A DNA stretch of 64,000 nucleotides. Source: Acinetobacter sp. WCHAc010034. Its GTDB lineage: Bacteria; Pseudomonadota; Gammaproteobacteria; Pseudomonadales; Moraxellaceae. This document shows positions 27,695 to 37,146 of this stretch, in pieces. The stretch is taken from the NCBI RefSeq assembly GCF_001696615.3, contig NZ_CP032279.1:3286001-3350000 (forward strand). The letters are read 5' to 3'. A program made the position numbers and the translations under genes. Within the stretch, counting starts at the first letter, position 1. Each line of letters starts with the position of its first letter. Below the pieces are notes generated by a model that did not search any database, was not told the DNA's origin, and saw only the letters and a list, made by a program, of their open reading frames with translations.

Positions 27695-28723
27695 ATGCGC
27701 TTTACAAACATCGCAATTGCATTGGCACTAACTACTGGGGCGGCTGCTGCGACAACCGCAAACGCGGCGCGTGACACAATCCAAATCGCCGGTTCTTCTA
27801 CAGTTTTGCCTTATGCAAGTATTGTAGCGGAAGAATTCGGCAATACTTTCCCGCAATTCAAAACGCCTGTAGTCGGTTCTGGCGGTTCTTCAGGCGGCCT
27901 GAAGCAGTTCTGCAGCGGTGTGGGCGACAACACTATTGATATCGCAAACGCATCTCGCAAAATTAAAGACACTGAATTGGCTGCCTGCAAAAAAGCCGGC
28001 GTAAATCAGGTCTTGGAAATCAAAATCGGCTATGACGGCATTGTGTTTGCATCAAACGTCAAAAAAGCCACTTACAAGTTGCGCCCGCAGCACGTATTCG
28101 CCGCGCTGGCAGCTGAGCTTCCTTCAAACGGAAAAATGGTTGCAAACCCGTATACGCGCTGGAACCAAATTGACAAATCGCTTCCAAATGAGCCAATCAC
28201 TTTAGTGATTCCGGCATCTAACCACGGCACGCGTGAAGTGTTCCAGGAAAAAATGGTCGATGCAGGCTGTGAAACTTACGAAGCATTTGCCAAGCTGGAC
28301 AAAGACGCTCAGAAAAAAGCATGCTCAACTTTCCGTAAAGACGGCAAAGTGATTGAAATTGCGGGCGACTATACTGAAACACTGGCGCGCTTAAAAACTT
28401 CTCCAAGCGCAGTGGGCGTGTTCGGCTTAGGCTTCTATGACCAGAACCGCGACAAACTGCGTGTAGCGACTGTAAACAATGTAGCACCGTCTGAGAAAAC
28501 CATTCTGAACGGTTCGTACCCGGTATCGCGTCCACTGTTCTTCTACGTGAAAGGCGAACACCTGAAATCAATCAAAGGCTTGCCGCAGTACACAGAATTC
28601 TTCCTGAGCAAAAAAGTTTCAGGCAAAGGTTCTAAACTGGAAAAATCCGGCCTGATTTCTATGTCAGACAAAGAGCGTGCGCAAGTTCTTGCAAGCTTTA
28701 AAGCAGGCAAAGCGGTTAAATAA
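27695..28723 (+). CDS. pstS: phosphate ABC transporter substrate-binding protein PstS
   Basis: Periplasmic phosphate receptor of the Pst high-affinity importer. A signal peptide ends near ANAA. The phosphate-binding segments AGSSTVLPYA and VGSGGSSGGLKQFCSGVGDNTIDIANASRKIKD are visible. It has 342 residues from the ATG at 27695, chosen because AGAGAG lies six bases upstream; an ATG at 27689 would sit directly on that site. It is preceded by a Pho box and followed, after an intercistronic hairpin, by pstC. Confidence 0.94.
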   Translation: MRFTNIAIALALTTGAAAATTANAARDTIQIAGSSTVLPYASIVAEEFGNTFPQFKTPVVGSGGSSGGLKQFCSGVGDNTIDIANASRKIKDTELAACKKAGVNQVLEIKIGYDGIVFASNVKKATYKLRPQHVFAALAAELPSNGKMVANPYTRWNQIDKSLPNEPITLVIPASNHGTREVFQEKMVDAGCETYEAFAKLDKDAQKKACSTFRKDGKVIEIAGDYTETLARLKTSPSAVGVFGLGFYDQNRDKLRVATVNNVAPSEKTILNGSYPVSRPLFFYVKGEHLKSIKGLPQYTEFFLSKKVSGKGSKLEKSGLISMSDKERAQVLASFKAGKAVK

Positions 28724-28743
28724 GTAATGCTGAATGAGCTGAT

Positions 28744-28770
28744 GGCAGGGTGATCCTGCCTTTGGCTTTT
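28744..28770 (+). terminator. intercistronic hairpin between pstS and pstC
   Basis: GGCAGG, loop GTGAT, CCTGCC, then TTTGGCTTTTT. A weak intrinsic terminator or mRNA-stabilising stem that would give more PstS than PstCAB, a usual need for ABC importers. Confidence 0.55.
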
Positions 28771-28824
28771 TGCGAATAGAAAGTTTTTTCAAAGAATGAA
28801 AATTGAAAAAACGGTGGAGAATAC

Positions 28825-30204
28825 ATGAATCTGCTGCTTATAGGTGTATTGCTGGCGATTATTGCCATAGCCTATCAAATTGGCTTAACCAAAAGCCGGA
28901 AACTGGCAGGCCAGGGAAATAACTCAGCAATGCTGCATTCGCGCCCAGGCTATTACGGCGCCTTGGTTGCGCTCTGGTGCGGCATCCCTGCTTTTTTAAT
29001 TTTGATTGTTTGGAATATTGTTGAACCGAACATTCTGAAGCAAGTGGTTTTAAATAATGTGCCTGAACAGATTAAAGCGACGCTTGATCCGGCCAGCATC
29101 AGCGTGCTGGTTGACCGCGTTCAGGCCCTTGCTTCAGGTTTTGGCGTAAGCGATGCGCCGGCTGCCTATGAACTGGCGGCTGCGCAGCAATTGGCTAAGT
29201 TTGAAAATATTGCCTCTTTCGCCAAGCTGGCTGTGGTGATCTGCGCTGCATTGATTGGCCTGGTTTGGGCGAAGCGCCGCGTAGAAAAACAGTACCGCGC
29301 ACGCAACCAGGTTGAAAAAATCATTAACGTAGCCTTGGCGCTGTGTTCCGGCGTGGCGATTTTGACCACCATCGGCATTGTGATGTCGATGTTCAGTGAA
29401 GCCATGCGCTTCTTCAGCTTTGTCAGCCCATTCGACTTCTTCTTCGGCACGGAATGGAACCCGGGCTTCAGCACATCAGGCAATGCCGAAGGCAGCTACG
29501 GCCTGCTTCCGCTGCTGTGGGGCACCTTGATGGTCAGCGGCATTGCGCTGCTGGTTGCTGTGCCGGTGGGCCTGATGATCGCCATCTATCTGGCTGAATA
29601 CGCTTCACCGCGCTTCCGCTCTTGGGCCAAGCCGACGATTGAAGTTTTAGCCGGCATTCCAACGATTGTTTACGGCGTATTCGCCCTGATGGTCATCGGG
29701 CCGTTTGCCAAAGACCTGGGCGCTTTGATTGGCTTGGACATCAATGCAACCAGCGCTTTAACAGCCGGCTTTGTGATGGGCATCATGATCATTCCTTTCG
29801 TATCGTCACTGTCGGATGACATTATCACTCAGGTGCCGCGCGCGCTGCGTGACGGTTCACTGGGCCTGGGCGCGACCAAGTCGGAAACCATCCGCCAGGT
29901 GGTGATTCCGGCGGCGCTTCCGGGCATTATCGGCGCATTCCTTTTGGCGGCCTCGCGCGCAATCGGCGAAACCATGATTGTGGTTCTGGCGGCCGGCAAC
30001 AGCCCGCTGCTGCATATCAACCCGCTTGAAGCCGTGTCTACCGTAACCATTACCATTGTAAACCAGCTCACTGGCGATACAGACTTTGCCAGCCCGCAAG
30101 CATTGGTGGCATTCGCACTCGGTTTAACCTTGTTTGTGATTACCTTAGGTTTGAACATTGTGGCACTTTACATCGTGCGCAAATACCGTGAGCAATACGA
30201 ATAA
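28825..30204 (+). CDS. pstC: phosphate ABC transporter permease PstC (long form)
   Basis: Inner-membrane permease, 459 residues against about 320 in E. coli. The extra length is an N-terminal membrane and soluble region (residues 1-170, with helices near 2-17 and 48-66) before the core. The core starts with GTEWNPGFSTSG and GLLPLLWGTLMVSGIALLVAVPVGLMIAIYLAEYAS. The EAA-type cytoplasmic loop that contacts PstB is LRDGSLGLGATKSETIRQVVIPAALPGI. GGTGGAG precedes the ATG. The stop overlaps the pstA start by one base (TAATG). Confidence 0.93.
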   Translation: MNLLLIGVLLAIIAIAYQIGLTKSRKLAGQGNNSAMLHSRPGYYGALVALWCGIPAFLILIVWNIVEPNILKQVVLNNVPEQIKATLDPASISVLVDRVQALASGFGVSDAPAAYELAAAQQLAKFENIASFAKLAVVICAALIGLVWAKRRVEKQYRARNQVEKIINVALALCSGVAILTTIGIVMSMFSEAMRFFSFVSPFDFFFGTEWNPGFSTSGNAEGSYGLLPLLWGTLMVSGIALLVAVPVGLMIAIYLAEYASPRFRSWAKPTIEVLAGIPTIVYGVFALMVIGPFAKDLGALIGLDINATSALTAGFVMGIMIIPFVSSLSDDIITQVPRALRDGSLGLGATKSETIRQVVIPAALPGIIGAFLLAASRAIGETMIVVLAAGNSPLLHINPLEAVSTVTITIVNQLTGDTDFASPQALVAFALGLTLFVITLGLNIVALYIVRKYREQYE

Positions 30205-31595
30205 TGAGCACTTCAAACACATCCTCTATGGATCAGGCATTGGACCAACGGGCTGCGGCTGAATTACGCGAAAAACGTAAAAAAACCATCGAAAGCTCTT
30301 TGGCGAAGCGCCACCGTAAAGAAAAAACTTTCCGCATCTTCGGCTTCTCTGCGGTGATTGCCGGCCTGTTCTTTGTCGCGCTGCTGTTCGGCAGCATCCT
30401 GGCCAAAGGCTTGCCTTCTTTTTGGCAAAGCAGCATGACGGTGCCGGTGTATTTTGATCCGGCCATCATTAACGCCGGCCCTAAGCCGGTGCAGAAAGCG
30501 GGCGAGTCCCCGGCGCACTATCAGGAACGCTATATTGCATGGCAAACCGACATGGGCATGGCGGACTGGGATGCGCTGATTGTCAACGGCTTGATTGCGA
30601 AAGATAAAGCGCTGGAAGCCAAGCGTGACGATTTAAGCTCGCTGTATACTAGCTCAGAAGCCTACCGCCTGCGCGATATGGTCTTTGCTGACCCGTCGCT
30701 GATTGGCAAAAAGCAGGACATTAAAGTTCTGGCTGACGCCAATGTGGATGTCTGGCTGGCCGGCAATATTGACCGTTCTTTGCCGGATGAGCAGCAGCAG
30801 CTGAGCCCTGAAGTGCGCCAGCTGGCGGATCAGCTGAAAGCGCAAGGCATTATCAGCAACAGCTTCAATACCAATATTTTCACCAGCCCGGATTCGCGCA
30901 GTTCGCCTGCAACTTCAGGCTTGGCCGGCGCATTCATGGGCTCGCTGTTCATGATGATGATCGTGATCCTGATCTCGATTCCAATCGGCGTTGCATCGGC
31001 AGTCTATCTGGAAGAATTTGCGCCGAAAAATGTGATTACAGATGTGATTGAAGTCAACATCAACAACTTGGCAGCTGTACCGTCAATTGTCTTCGGCCTG
31101 CTGGGCGCCTCGATCTTCATTGGCTGGATGCACATGCCTTTGTCCGCGCCTCTGGTCGGCGGCCTGGTGCTGAGCCTGATGACGCTGCCGACGGTGATCA
31201 TCACCACGCGCGCATCACTTAAGGCGGTGCCGCCATCCATCCGCCAAGCGGCTTTAGGCTTGGGCGCTTCACGCCTGCAGACGGTGTTCCATCATGTGCT
31301 GCCGCTGGCTCTGCCGGGCATTCTGACCGGCGCGATTATCGGCGTAGCGCAGGCGCTGGGCGAAACCGCGCCGCTGCTGCTGATCGGCATGAGCGCTTTT
31401 GTCGCCAGCGTGCCGGCAACGCCGCTGGATCAGTCTACGGCATTGCCTGTGCAGATTTTCCTGTGGCAAGGCAATGAATTGCGCAACTTCTTCGAAGGCC
31501 GCACCGCGGCTGCCATTATCGTACTTCTCGCGCTGATGATCGGCCTGAACAGTTTAGCCATCTGGCTGCGCAAAAAGTTTGAAGTGCGCTGGTAA
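30204..31595 (+). CDS. pstA: phosphate ABC transporter permease PstA (long form)
   Basis: Second permease of the Pst complex, 463 residues against about 296 in E. coli. A cytoplasmic basic N-terminus and one helix (residues about 50-70) are followed by a large soluble insertion (about 75-230, presumably periplasmic). The core is [39 protein letters not shown] and so on, with the EAA loop [28 protein letters not shown]. It is translationally coupled to pstC. Long PstC and PstA forms also occur in Pseudomonas. Confidence 0.93.
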   Translation: MSTSNTSSMDQALDQRAAAELREKRKKTIESSLAKRHRKEKTFRIFGFSAVIAGLFFVALLFGSILAKGLPSFWQSSMTVPVYFDPAIINAGPKPVQKAGESPAHYQERYIAWQTDMGMADWDALIVNGLIAKDKALEAKRDDLSSLYTSSEAYRLRDMVFADPSLIGKKQDIKVLADANVDVWLAGNIDRSLPDEQQQLSPEVRQLADQLKAQGIISNSFNTNIFTSPDSRSSPATSGLAGAFMGSLFMMMIVILISIPIGVASAVYLEEFAPKNVITDVIEVNINNLAAVPSIVFGLLGASIFIGWMHMPLSAPLVGGLVLSLMTLPTVIITTRASLKAVPPSIRQAALGLGASRLQTVFHHVLPLALPGILTGAIIGVAQALGETAPLLLIGMSAFVASVPATPLDQSTALPVQIFLWQGNELRNFFEGRTAAAIIVLLALMIGLNSLAIWLRKKFEVRW

Positions 31596-31609
31596 TTGAG
31601 AGCATTATT

Positions 31610-32536
31610 ATGAATATGGCAACGGCAACATCTAAAACGAATTCCTTAGATCAGGATAAAGCAGTGAACCAAGAGCAAAAGCAATTTACGGCTTCTCCGG
31701 AAGCGCAAAAGCAGCCATCGACTTCGTTTGTATCGCAGTTTGATACCCAGTCCAGCGCGAAAAAAGACGCCAAGTCGAAAAATGTTAAGCTCAGCACTTC
31801 AGATGTGCATGTGTACTACGGCGAAGCGGAAGCAATCAAAGGCATTGACCTGCAGGTCTATGAGAATGAAGTGATTGCGTTCATCGGGCCGTCCGGCTGC
31901 GGCAAATCGACTTTCCTGCGCACCTTGAACCGCATGAATGACACCATTGATTCCTGCCGCGTGACAGGCAAGGTGATGCTGGACAATCAGGATATTTATG
32001 ACCCGAATCTGGACGTGGTGCTGCTGCGCGCGCAGGTCGGCATGGTGTTCCAGAAGCCGAACCCGTTCCCGAAATCTATTTTTGACAATGTGGCGTATGG
32101 CCCTAAGCTGCACGGCTTGGCGCGCGACAAATACGACATGGAAGAAATTGTTGAAAACAGCCTGCGCAAAGCCGGCCTGTGGGATGAAGTGAAAGACCGC
32201 TTAAGCCAGCCGGGCACCGGCCTGTCAGGCGGCCAGCAGCAGCGTTTATGTATTGCGCGCACCATTGCGGTCAGCCCGGAAGTGATTCTGATGGATGAGC
32301 CGTGTTCTGCGCTGGATCCGATTGCGACTGCGAAAGTGGAAGAGCTGATTTCAGAGCTTTCTACCCAGTACACCATTGCGATTGTAACCCACTCCATGCA
32401 GCAGGCGGCGCGCGTGTCTGACCGCACAGCGTACTTCCATTTGGGTGACCTGATTGAAGTCAACTCGACTGAAAAAGTCTTTACCCAGCCGGATCATCAG
32501 CTGACAGAAGCCTACATTACTGGCCGTTTCGGTTAA
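31610..32536 (+). CDS. pstB: phosphate ABC transporter ATP-binding protein PstB
   Basis: ATPase of the Pst importer. Walker A is GPSGCGKST near residue 97, the signature is [11 protein letters not shown], and Walker B is [12 protein letters not shown]. At 308 residues it has an extra 50-residue polar, glutamine/serine/lysine-rich N-terminus compared with E. coli PstB. An ATG six bases later is possible. The operon ends here with a terminator; no phoU follows, although it often does elsewhere. Confidence 0.95.
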   Translation: MNMATATSKTNSLDQDKAVNQEQKQFTASPEAQKQPSTSFVSQFDTQSSAKKDAKSKNVKLSTSDVHVYYGEAEAIKGIDLQVYENEVIAFIGPSGCGKSTFLRTLNRMNDTIDSCRVTGKVMLDNQDIYDPNLDVVLLRAQVGMVFQKPNPFPKSIFDNVAYGPKLHGLARDKYDMEEIVENSLRKAGLWDEVKDRLSQPGTGLSGGQQQRLCIARTIAVSPEVILMDEPCSALDPIATAKVEELISELSTQYTIAIVTHSMQQAARVSDRTAYFHLGDLIEVNSTEKVFTQPDHQLTEAYITGRFG

Positions 32537-32561
32537 TTTTCGGCATCTCAGCCACGCATAG

Positions 32562-32583
32562 AAAAGAGCCGGAAGGCTCTTTT
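32562..32583. terminator. terminator between pstB and the convergent hypothetical gene
   Basis: AAAAGAGCC, loop GGAA, GGCTCTTTT followed by T. The last bases touch the end of the gene at 32584. Confidence 0.85.
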
Positions 32584-33069
32584 TTATTGCGCTGCCTGTG
32601 CAAACAGCTGCGCCTTTGCGTCATTCAGCTTCTGCATCAGCAGCGCTTTTTCAGCATCCAGCTGCTGCATGGTTCCGATGTCAGATGTTTTCAAAGCCGT
32701 TAAATAGCGCGCAAAGAAATCCATCAAAGTCAGCAGTTCGGCTTGAACGCGCAGCGCTTCGGGGCTGCGCAGCGCCAGCTTCTGCACAGCGGCGGCCATA
32801 TCTTCAAGCTGCAGCTGCATGTTGGCAAATTGAGCTTCTGTAACGGCATGCTCAGCGTCAGCATCAATTTGTGAAAACAGGGCCGCAACCGCAGGCGAAT
32901 GGGCAGCGGAGAAGTCTTTAAACTGCTGCAGATCTGACTGATAAGCTTCAGCGGCGTATGCTTGCGCTGCAGGCAGGCTTTGCGCAAAACCAGGGCTGGA
33001 AATGCTGGCGGAGAGCAGGGCCGCAAGAAAGGCGCTGCGCGCAGGCCTGCGCAGGAGAAGATTGAACAT
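32584..33069 (-). CDS. hypothetical secreted helical protein
   Basis: 161 residues with a signal peptide (RSAFLAALLSASISSPGFAQS; cleavage near residue 30) and a mature part that is alanine/glutamine/leucine-rich and almost entirely helical (for example NMQLQLEDMAAAVQKLALRS). There are no cysteines and no domain I recognise. It could be a periplasmic coiled-coil protein. It is a single gene, convergent with the pst operon. Confidence 0.65.
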   Translation of the reverse strand: MFNLLLRRPARSAFLAALLSASISSPGFAQSLPAAQAYAAEAYQSDLQQFKDFSAAHSPAVAALFSQIDADAEHAVTEAQFANMQLQLEDMAAAVQKLALRSPEALRVQAELLTLMDFFARYLTALKTSDIGTMQQLDAEKALLMQKLNDAKAQLFAQAAQ

Positions 33070-33282
33070 AATGCGCTAATTACCTGTAAAGAGGGTGGAT
33101 TGCTGCCGGGCTGATAGCAAAAAGCAGCTTATCCGGATTCCGGTTTTAATTGAAGGCATTGTACAGTTTTTGATGCATAAGTTTCTGCAATGATAATTAT
33201 TTTCAAAATATAAATTGAATTCCGGGGGCGCCGCCCGCATCTTATGCATTATAAAATATGAATTAAACGGGCCTGTATCTGT

Positions 33283-34245
33283 ATGCTATTTCACACATCT
33301 AAATTGCCTGCTGAAATCCGCGTCAGCCATTTAAATGCGCGCATTAATGAACAGCGCAAAAAAATCGCGCAAACAACGGCCTCCAAATTAGAGCTGCTCC
33401 AGCTGGCGCAGCAGCTGTCCAAAGAAGCGCGCGCCCGCAAAAAAACCAATCAGAAAATTTATGTTTTGGACTTTAAAGGCGACACTGCAGCGTCGGCCGT
33501 TGAGCAGCTGCGTGAAGAAGTCACCTTGATTTTGGCCACGGCTAAAGCCGGCAAGGACCGTGTAGTGGTGCGCCTGGAAAGCCCGGGCGGCATGGTGCAT
33601 GGCTACGGCTTGGCGGCTGCGCAGCTGGTGCGCTTGCGTGATGCGGGCTTTCACCTGACGGTTTGCGTAGACAAAGTGGCTGCCAGCGGCGGCTATATGA
33701 TGGCCTGCATTGGCTCAGAGATTGTTTCTGCGCCTTTTGCTGTGGTGGGTTCCATAGGCGTTGTAGCGCAAGTGCCGAACTTCAACCGCCTGCTGAAGGA
33801 AAAGCATATTGATTTCGAATTGTATACCGCAGGCCAGTATAAGCGCACCGTGACCATGTTCGGCGAAAATACCGAAGAAGGCAAAGCCAAGTTTGAAGAA
33901 GAACTGCAGCAGACCCATGCGCTGTTTAAGCACTTTGTGGAAAAATACCGCCCGCAGCTGAATGTGGAAAAAGTGGCAACCGGCGAGCACTGGTATGGGC
34001 ACGATGCGCTGGATCTGAATCTGGTTGACCGCCTGCAGACTTCAGACGAGTTCTTGCTGAATCTGCTGCCGCAGCATGATATCTATGTGATTGAAACGCG
34101 CCGCAAGCCGACCCTAGGCGAGAAGCTGGGCTTGCATGCTGCGCAGGTGGCCGATGCGCTGGTTCCGGCGCTGATGAATAAATTTGCTGAAACTTTGCTG
34201 AAAGCCAATTCAGGTTCAGTGCAGCTGCGCGACCCGAAACTTTAA
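33283..34245 (+). CDS. sohB: SohB-like S49 peptidase, no membrane anchor
   Basis: Family S49 serine protease (signal-peptide-peptidase A relatives), 320 residues. The catalytic Ser is in DKVAASGGYMMA near residue 140 and the catalytic Lys in YTAGQYKRTVTMFG near 189; RLESPGGMVHGYGLAAAQ also matches SohB. E. coli SohB (349 residues) begins with a membrane helix. Here the N-terminus is a charged helical region, and an in-frame stop about 20 bases upstream rules out a longer frame. The protein is therefore predicted to be soluble unless the start has been lost. Confidence 0.87.
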   Translation: MLFHTSKLPAEIRVSHLNARINEQRKKIAQTTASKLELLQLAQQLSKEARARKKTNQKIYVLDFKGDTAASAVEQLREEVTLILATAKAGKDRVVVRLESPGGMVHGYGLAAAQLVRLRDAGFHLTVCVDKVAASGGYMMACIGSEIVSAPFAVVGSIGVVAQVPNFNRLLKEKHIDFELYTAGQYKRTVTMFGENTEEGKAKFEEELQQTHALFKHFVEKYRPQLNVEKVATGEHWYGHDALDLNLVDRLQTSDEFLLNLLPQHDIYVIETRRKPTLGEKLGLHAAQVADALVPALMNKFAETLLKANSGSVQLRDPKL

Positions 34246-34280
34246 CCGCAGCCGGGCTGCACGCCAGTCCGCGCTGTTTA

Positions 34281-34308
34281 AGCCAGTCAATTTAATTATT
34301 GGCTGGCT
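34281..34308 (+). terminator. terminator after sohB
   Basis: AGCCAGTCAAT and ATTGGCTGGCT form an 11-bp stem with one G-T pair and a 6-base loop, followed by a T run. Confidence 0.85.
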
Positions 34309-34788
34309 TTTTTAATTGAGCGTTTTATCTATGATGCCGCTGGCCTGCGCTTATGCCGCGCAGCATCGGTGCATCGAAGGTTTTGAGGATGGTAGCAAGG
34401 CCTGCCGTTTTTAAACATTCCAGCCAGCTTGAGCGCTCAAATAAGCAAAATCACATGGCCATTCTGAAAAAATAATCAAAACAGCATTGCAGGCAAAGCG
34501 TTTTTGCAGCATTAACCATACAGGCTGCAGGGATGATGCGCGCCATTTAGGTGTAGACTGGCATTGCAAGATTCCAGCCGGCAAGAAAAAAGCGGCGGAT
34601 GGCCCGCGGGAGCAATGGTTTCCTTAACAGCGGCAGCCATGCATGGAAGCGGCGGCGGACTTTAGCCTGCCGGCCATTTCGGCATGCCGCGGCGGGCGTA
34701 CATTTTTATCCTATTTTATGTTCCGCCATGAAATACAGCGTTGATCGGCATTTATGCGTGCATAGTGCCGAGATGAAAGGAATGCGTG
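34309..34788. other. 480-bp gene-free stretch before gabD
   Basis: I see no convincing gene, RNA or repeat. Short open frames exist but lack ribosome binding sites and recognisable protein sequence. It could hold a decayed gene and the gabD promoter. Confidence 0.4.
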
Positions 34789-36246
34789 ATGCAATTGAAC
34801 CAGCTTAATTTATTCCATGAAAAAGCCTGCATAGGCGGCCAATGGCTCGATGCCCAAAGCCGGCAGACGGCAGAGGTCATCAATCCTGCAACTTTAGAAG
34901 TCATCGGTTCTGTGCCGAATATGGGCAAGGCTGAAGCCGAACAAGCGATTCAGGCTGCGAAAGATGCATGGCCTGCGTGGAAAGCCAAAACGGCAAAAGA
35001 GCGCTCAATTATTTTAAAAAAATGGAATGATCTGCTGCTGCAGCATGCGGACGAACTGGCATTCATTTTAACCAGCGAGCAGGGCAAGCCTTTGGCGGAA
35101 GCGAAAGGCGAAATTATTTATGCGGCCAGTTTTGTGGAATGGTTTGCCGAAGAAGCCAAGCGTACTTATGGTGATGTGATTCCAAGCCCATATGCAGATG
35201 CGCAGATTGTGGTGACTAAGCAGCCGGTCGGCATTGTGGCTGCGATTACCCCGTGGAATTTTCCAGCGGCCATGATTACCCGCAAAGTAGCTCCGGCATT
35301 GGCGGCCGGCTGTCCCTGCATTGTTAAGCCTGCGCCGGAAACGCCATTTACAGCGCTGGCTATGGCGGATTTGGCGATGCAGGCCGGCGTGCCGGGAGAA
35401 GTCTTCAGCGTTATTACCGGCGATGCAGTCCAAATCGGCGATGCATTTTTTGCAAGCAATGAGGTCAGGAAATTCACGTTTACCGGTTCTACGCCTGTGG
35501 GCAAAATGCTGCTGGAAAGATCCGCTAAGACTTTGAAGAAAGTTTCGCTGGAGCTGGGCGGCAATGCGCCGTTTATTGTCTTTGATGATGCAAATCTGGA
35601 AGATGCGGTAAACGGCGCATTAATCGCCAAATTCAGAAATGCCGGGCAGACCTGCGTTTGCGTGAACCGCTTTCTGGTGCAGGCTGGCATTTATGAGCAG
35701 TTTATCCAGCGCCTGAATGAAAAAATGCAGGCGTTTTCAATTGGAAACGGCCTGGAGGGCGGCCATGATATTGGGCCGGTGATTAATCAGAATGCGGTGA
35801 AAAAAGTGCAGTCGCATATTCAGGATGCATTGGATAAAGGCGCAAAATTGATTCGCGGTGGCCGTCCGCATGCTGCCGGCGCGCTGTTCTTTGAGCCGAC
35901 CCTGATCGCTGATGTCACGCCGGAGATGGATGTGGCAACGCAGGAAACTTTTGGCCCGCTGGCGGCTGTATTTAAATTTGAGACCGAGCGCCAGGCGCTA
36001 GAAATGGCGAATGATACAGATTTCGGTTTGGCATCCTACTGCTATACCAATAACCTAGGCCGCGCATGGCGCATGAGCCAGCAGCTGGAATACGGCATGG
36101 TGGGCATCAATAAGGGCATTATTTCCAATGAGGTCGCGCCTTTTGGCGGCGTCAAGCATTCGGGCTTAGGCCGCGAAGGCTCTAAATACGGTATTGAAGA
36201 CTATATGGAAATCAAATACACCTTATTTGGCGGGCTTGAGGAATAA
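34789..36246 (+). CDS. gabD: succinate-semialdehyde dehydrogenase (NADP-type, GabD-like)
   Basis: Oxidises succinate semialdehyde to succinate, the last step of GABA and related amine catabolism. Aldehyde dehydrogenase signatures are [32 protein letters not shown], the general-base Glu in [10 protein letters not shown], and the catalytic Cys in [11 protein letters not shown]. The adjacent Cys (CVC) is typical of GabD-type enzymes, where it can form a redox switch. It has 485 residues from the ATG at 34789, preceded by AAAGGA. No gabT is adjacent. A weak hairpin (AGCCTGA / TCAGGCT) follows the stop. Confidence 0.9.
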   Translation: MQLNQLNLFHEKACIGGQWLDAQSRQTAEVINPATLEVIGSVPNMGKAEAEQAIQAAKDAWPAWKAKTAKERSIILKKWNDLLLQHADELAFILTSEQGKPLAEAKGEIIYAASFVEWFAEEAKRTYGDVIPSPYADAQIVVTKQPVGIVAAITPWNFPAAMITRKVAPALAAGCPCIVKPAPETPFTALAMADLAMQAGVPGEVFSVITGDAVQIGDAFFASNEVRKFTFTGSTPVGKMLLERSAKTLKKVSLELGGNAPFIVFDDANLEDAVNGALIAKFRNAGQTCVCVNRFLVQAGIYEQFIQRLNEKMQAFSIGNGLEGGHDIGPVINQNAVKKVQSHIQDALDKGAKLIRGGRPHAAGALFFEPTLIADVTPEMDVATQETFGPLAAVFKFETERQALEMANDTDFGLASYCYTNNLGRAWRMSQQLEYGMVGINKGIISNEVAPFGGVKHSGLGREGSKYGIEDYMEIKYTLFGGLEE

Positions 36247-36316
36247 GCGGTGATGGCTGAAGCCTGAGCGGGCAGCTGTATTAATCAGGCTGATTTTTAA
36301 ACAATATTTAATTCGT

Positions 36317-36424
36317 AATGGAAGTTCCCTCTCCTTTTTAAGGAGAGGGGTAGGGAGAGGATTTTATTGAAAAAATTCCCTCATCCTAACCTTCTCCCAA
36401 AGGGAGAAGGAACTTCCAATATTA
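36317..36424. repeat. palindromic repeat with GGAAGTTCC ends
   Basis: About 100 bp bounded by TAATGGAAGTTCC and GGAACTTCCAATATTA. It contains two internal hairpins, CCCTCTCC-TTTTTA-AGGAGAGGG and CCTTCTCCC-AAA-GGGAGAAGG. The architecture (two pyrimidine-purine hairpins beside CTAACC/GGTTAG-like arms) resembles the 178-bp element at 7092, but the termini differ. It looks like a second REP/MITE-like family. Confidence 0.6.
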
Positions 36425-36498
36425 ATTTTACTGCCAATTAATAGTTACTTGTTGATTTATGAAAGGTATCTATTTAAGATGTCCTAGAATTTAAAAAA

Positions 36499-36535
36499 AA
36501 GCCAGTCAATGTCTTAACTGACTGGCATTAGCTTT
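36499..36535 (-). terminator. terminator of the OsmC gene, containing an element terminus
   Basis: On the minus strand GCCAGTCA, loop GTTAAGACAT, TGACTGGC, then T8. The leading bases CTAATGCCAGTCAGTTAAG match the terminal inverted repeat of the 178-bp element at 7092, so the hairpin may derive from a nearly deleted copy. Confidence 0.7.
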
Positions 36536-36574
36536 CTCAGCGGCCTTTTTGATTCTGGAACAATTTGAGACGCG

Positions 36575-37000
36575 TTACTCAGTAGCTTCTAAAATTTCAA
36601 AATCATGGGTAATTTCAACGCCGCCGTCAGACAGCATTTTGCTGGCGGAGCAGTATTTCTCAGCAGAAAGCTCAACCGCTTTCGCCACCTGCTTTTCTTT
36701 AACGCCTTTGCCGCTGACCACAAAGTGCAAATGGATTTTGGTAAATACCGCAGGAATGCTGTCGGCGCGTTCGGCGCTCAGCTCGCAGCGCACATCGCTG
36801 ATGTCCTGGCGGGCTTTCTTTAAAATGGTCACAATATCAAAAGACGCGCAGCCGCCCAGGCCAGTCAAAATCAGCTCCATCGGGCGCGGGCCGCGGTTCT
36901 CACCGCCGTATTCTGCCGAGCCATCCATGATAATGCTGTGGCCGCTTTGAGTTTTTGCCTCAAAAGCGACATTCTCTAGCCAATGAACACTTGTTTGCAT
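36575..37000 (-). CDS. OsmC-family protein (YhfA-like)
   Basis: 141-residue OsmC/Ohr-fold protein. GENRGPRPMELILTGLGGCASFDIVTILKKARQDI contains the first conserved Cys, and SAEKYCSASKML the second, the redox pair expected for peroxidase-type members. YhfA of E. coli is the closest group by pattern; its role is unclear. It is divergent from crp across 146 bp, the same neighbourhood as yhfA-crp in E. coli, which supports orthology. Confidence 0.87.
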   Translation of the reverse strand: MQTSVHWLENVAFEAKTQSGHSIIMDGSAEYGGENRGPRPMELILTGLGGCASFDIVTILKKARQDISDVRCELSAERADSIPAVFTKIHLHFVVSGKGVKEKQVAKAVELSAEKYCSASKMLSDGGVEITHDFEILEATE

Positions 37001-37146
37001 TGCAACTACCTAAAAAAAGCTATAGATTTACGAAGTGCCTGTACACTAACATAAATTGAGCTGATAAGGAATTTCATCTCTTACGTGTGACAAGTTCATT
37101 TTAGGTCTGTGCGATCTATAAATTATCCATATCCGGAACCGTTAGC

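Noticed and set aside
34281..34308. sohB terminator as another derived element terminus
   Set aside because: It shares AGCCAGTCAA with the osmC terminator, but the TAATG and TTAAG parts of the element end are missing, so chance similarity of terminator stems is enough.
34599..34808. 69-codon open frame before gabD
   Set aside because: Runs into gabD in another frame, Arg/Cys-rich composition, no ribosome binding site.
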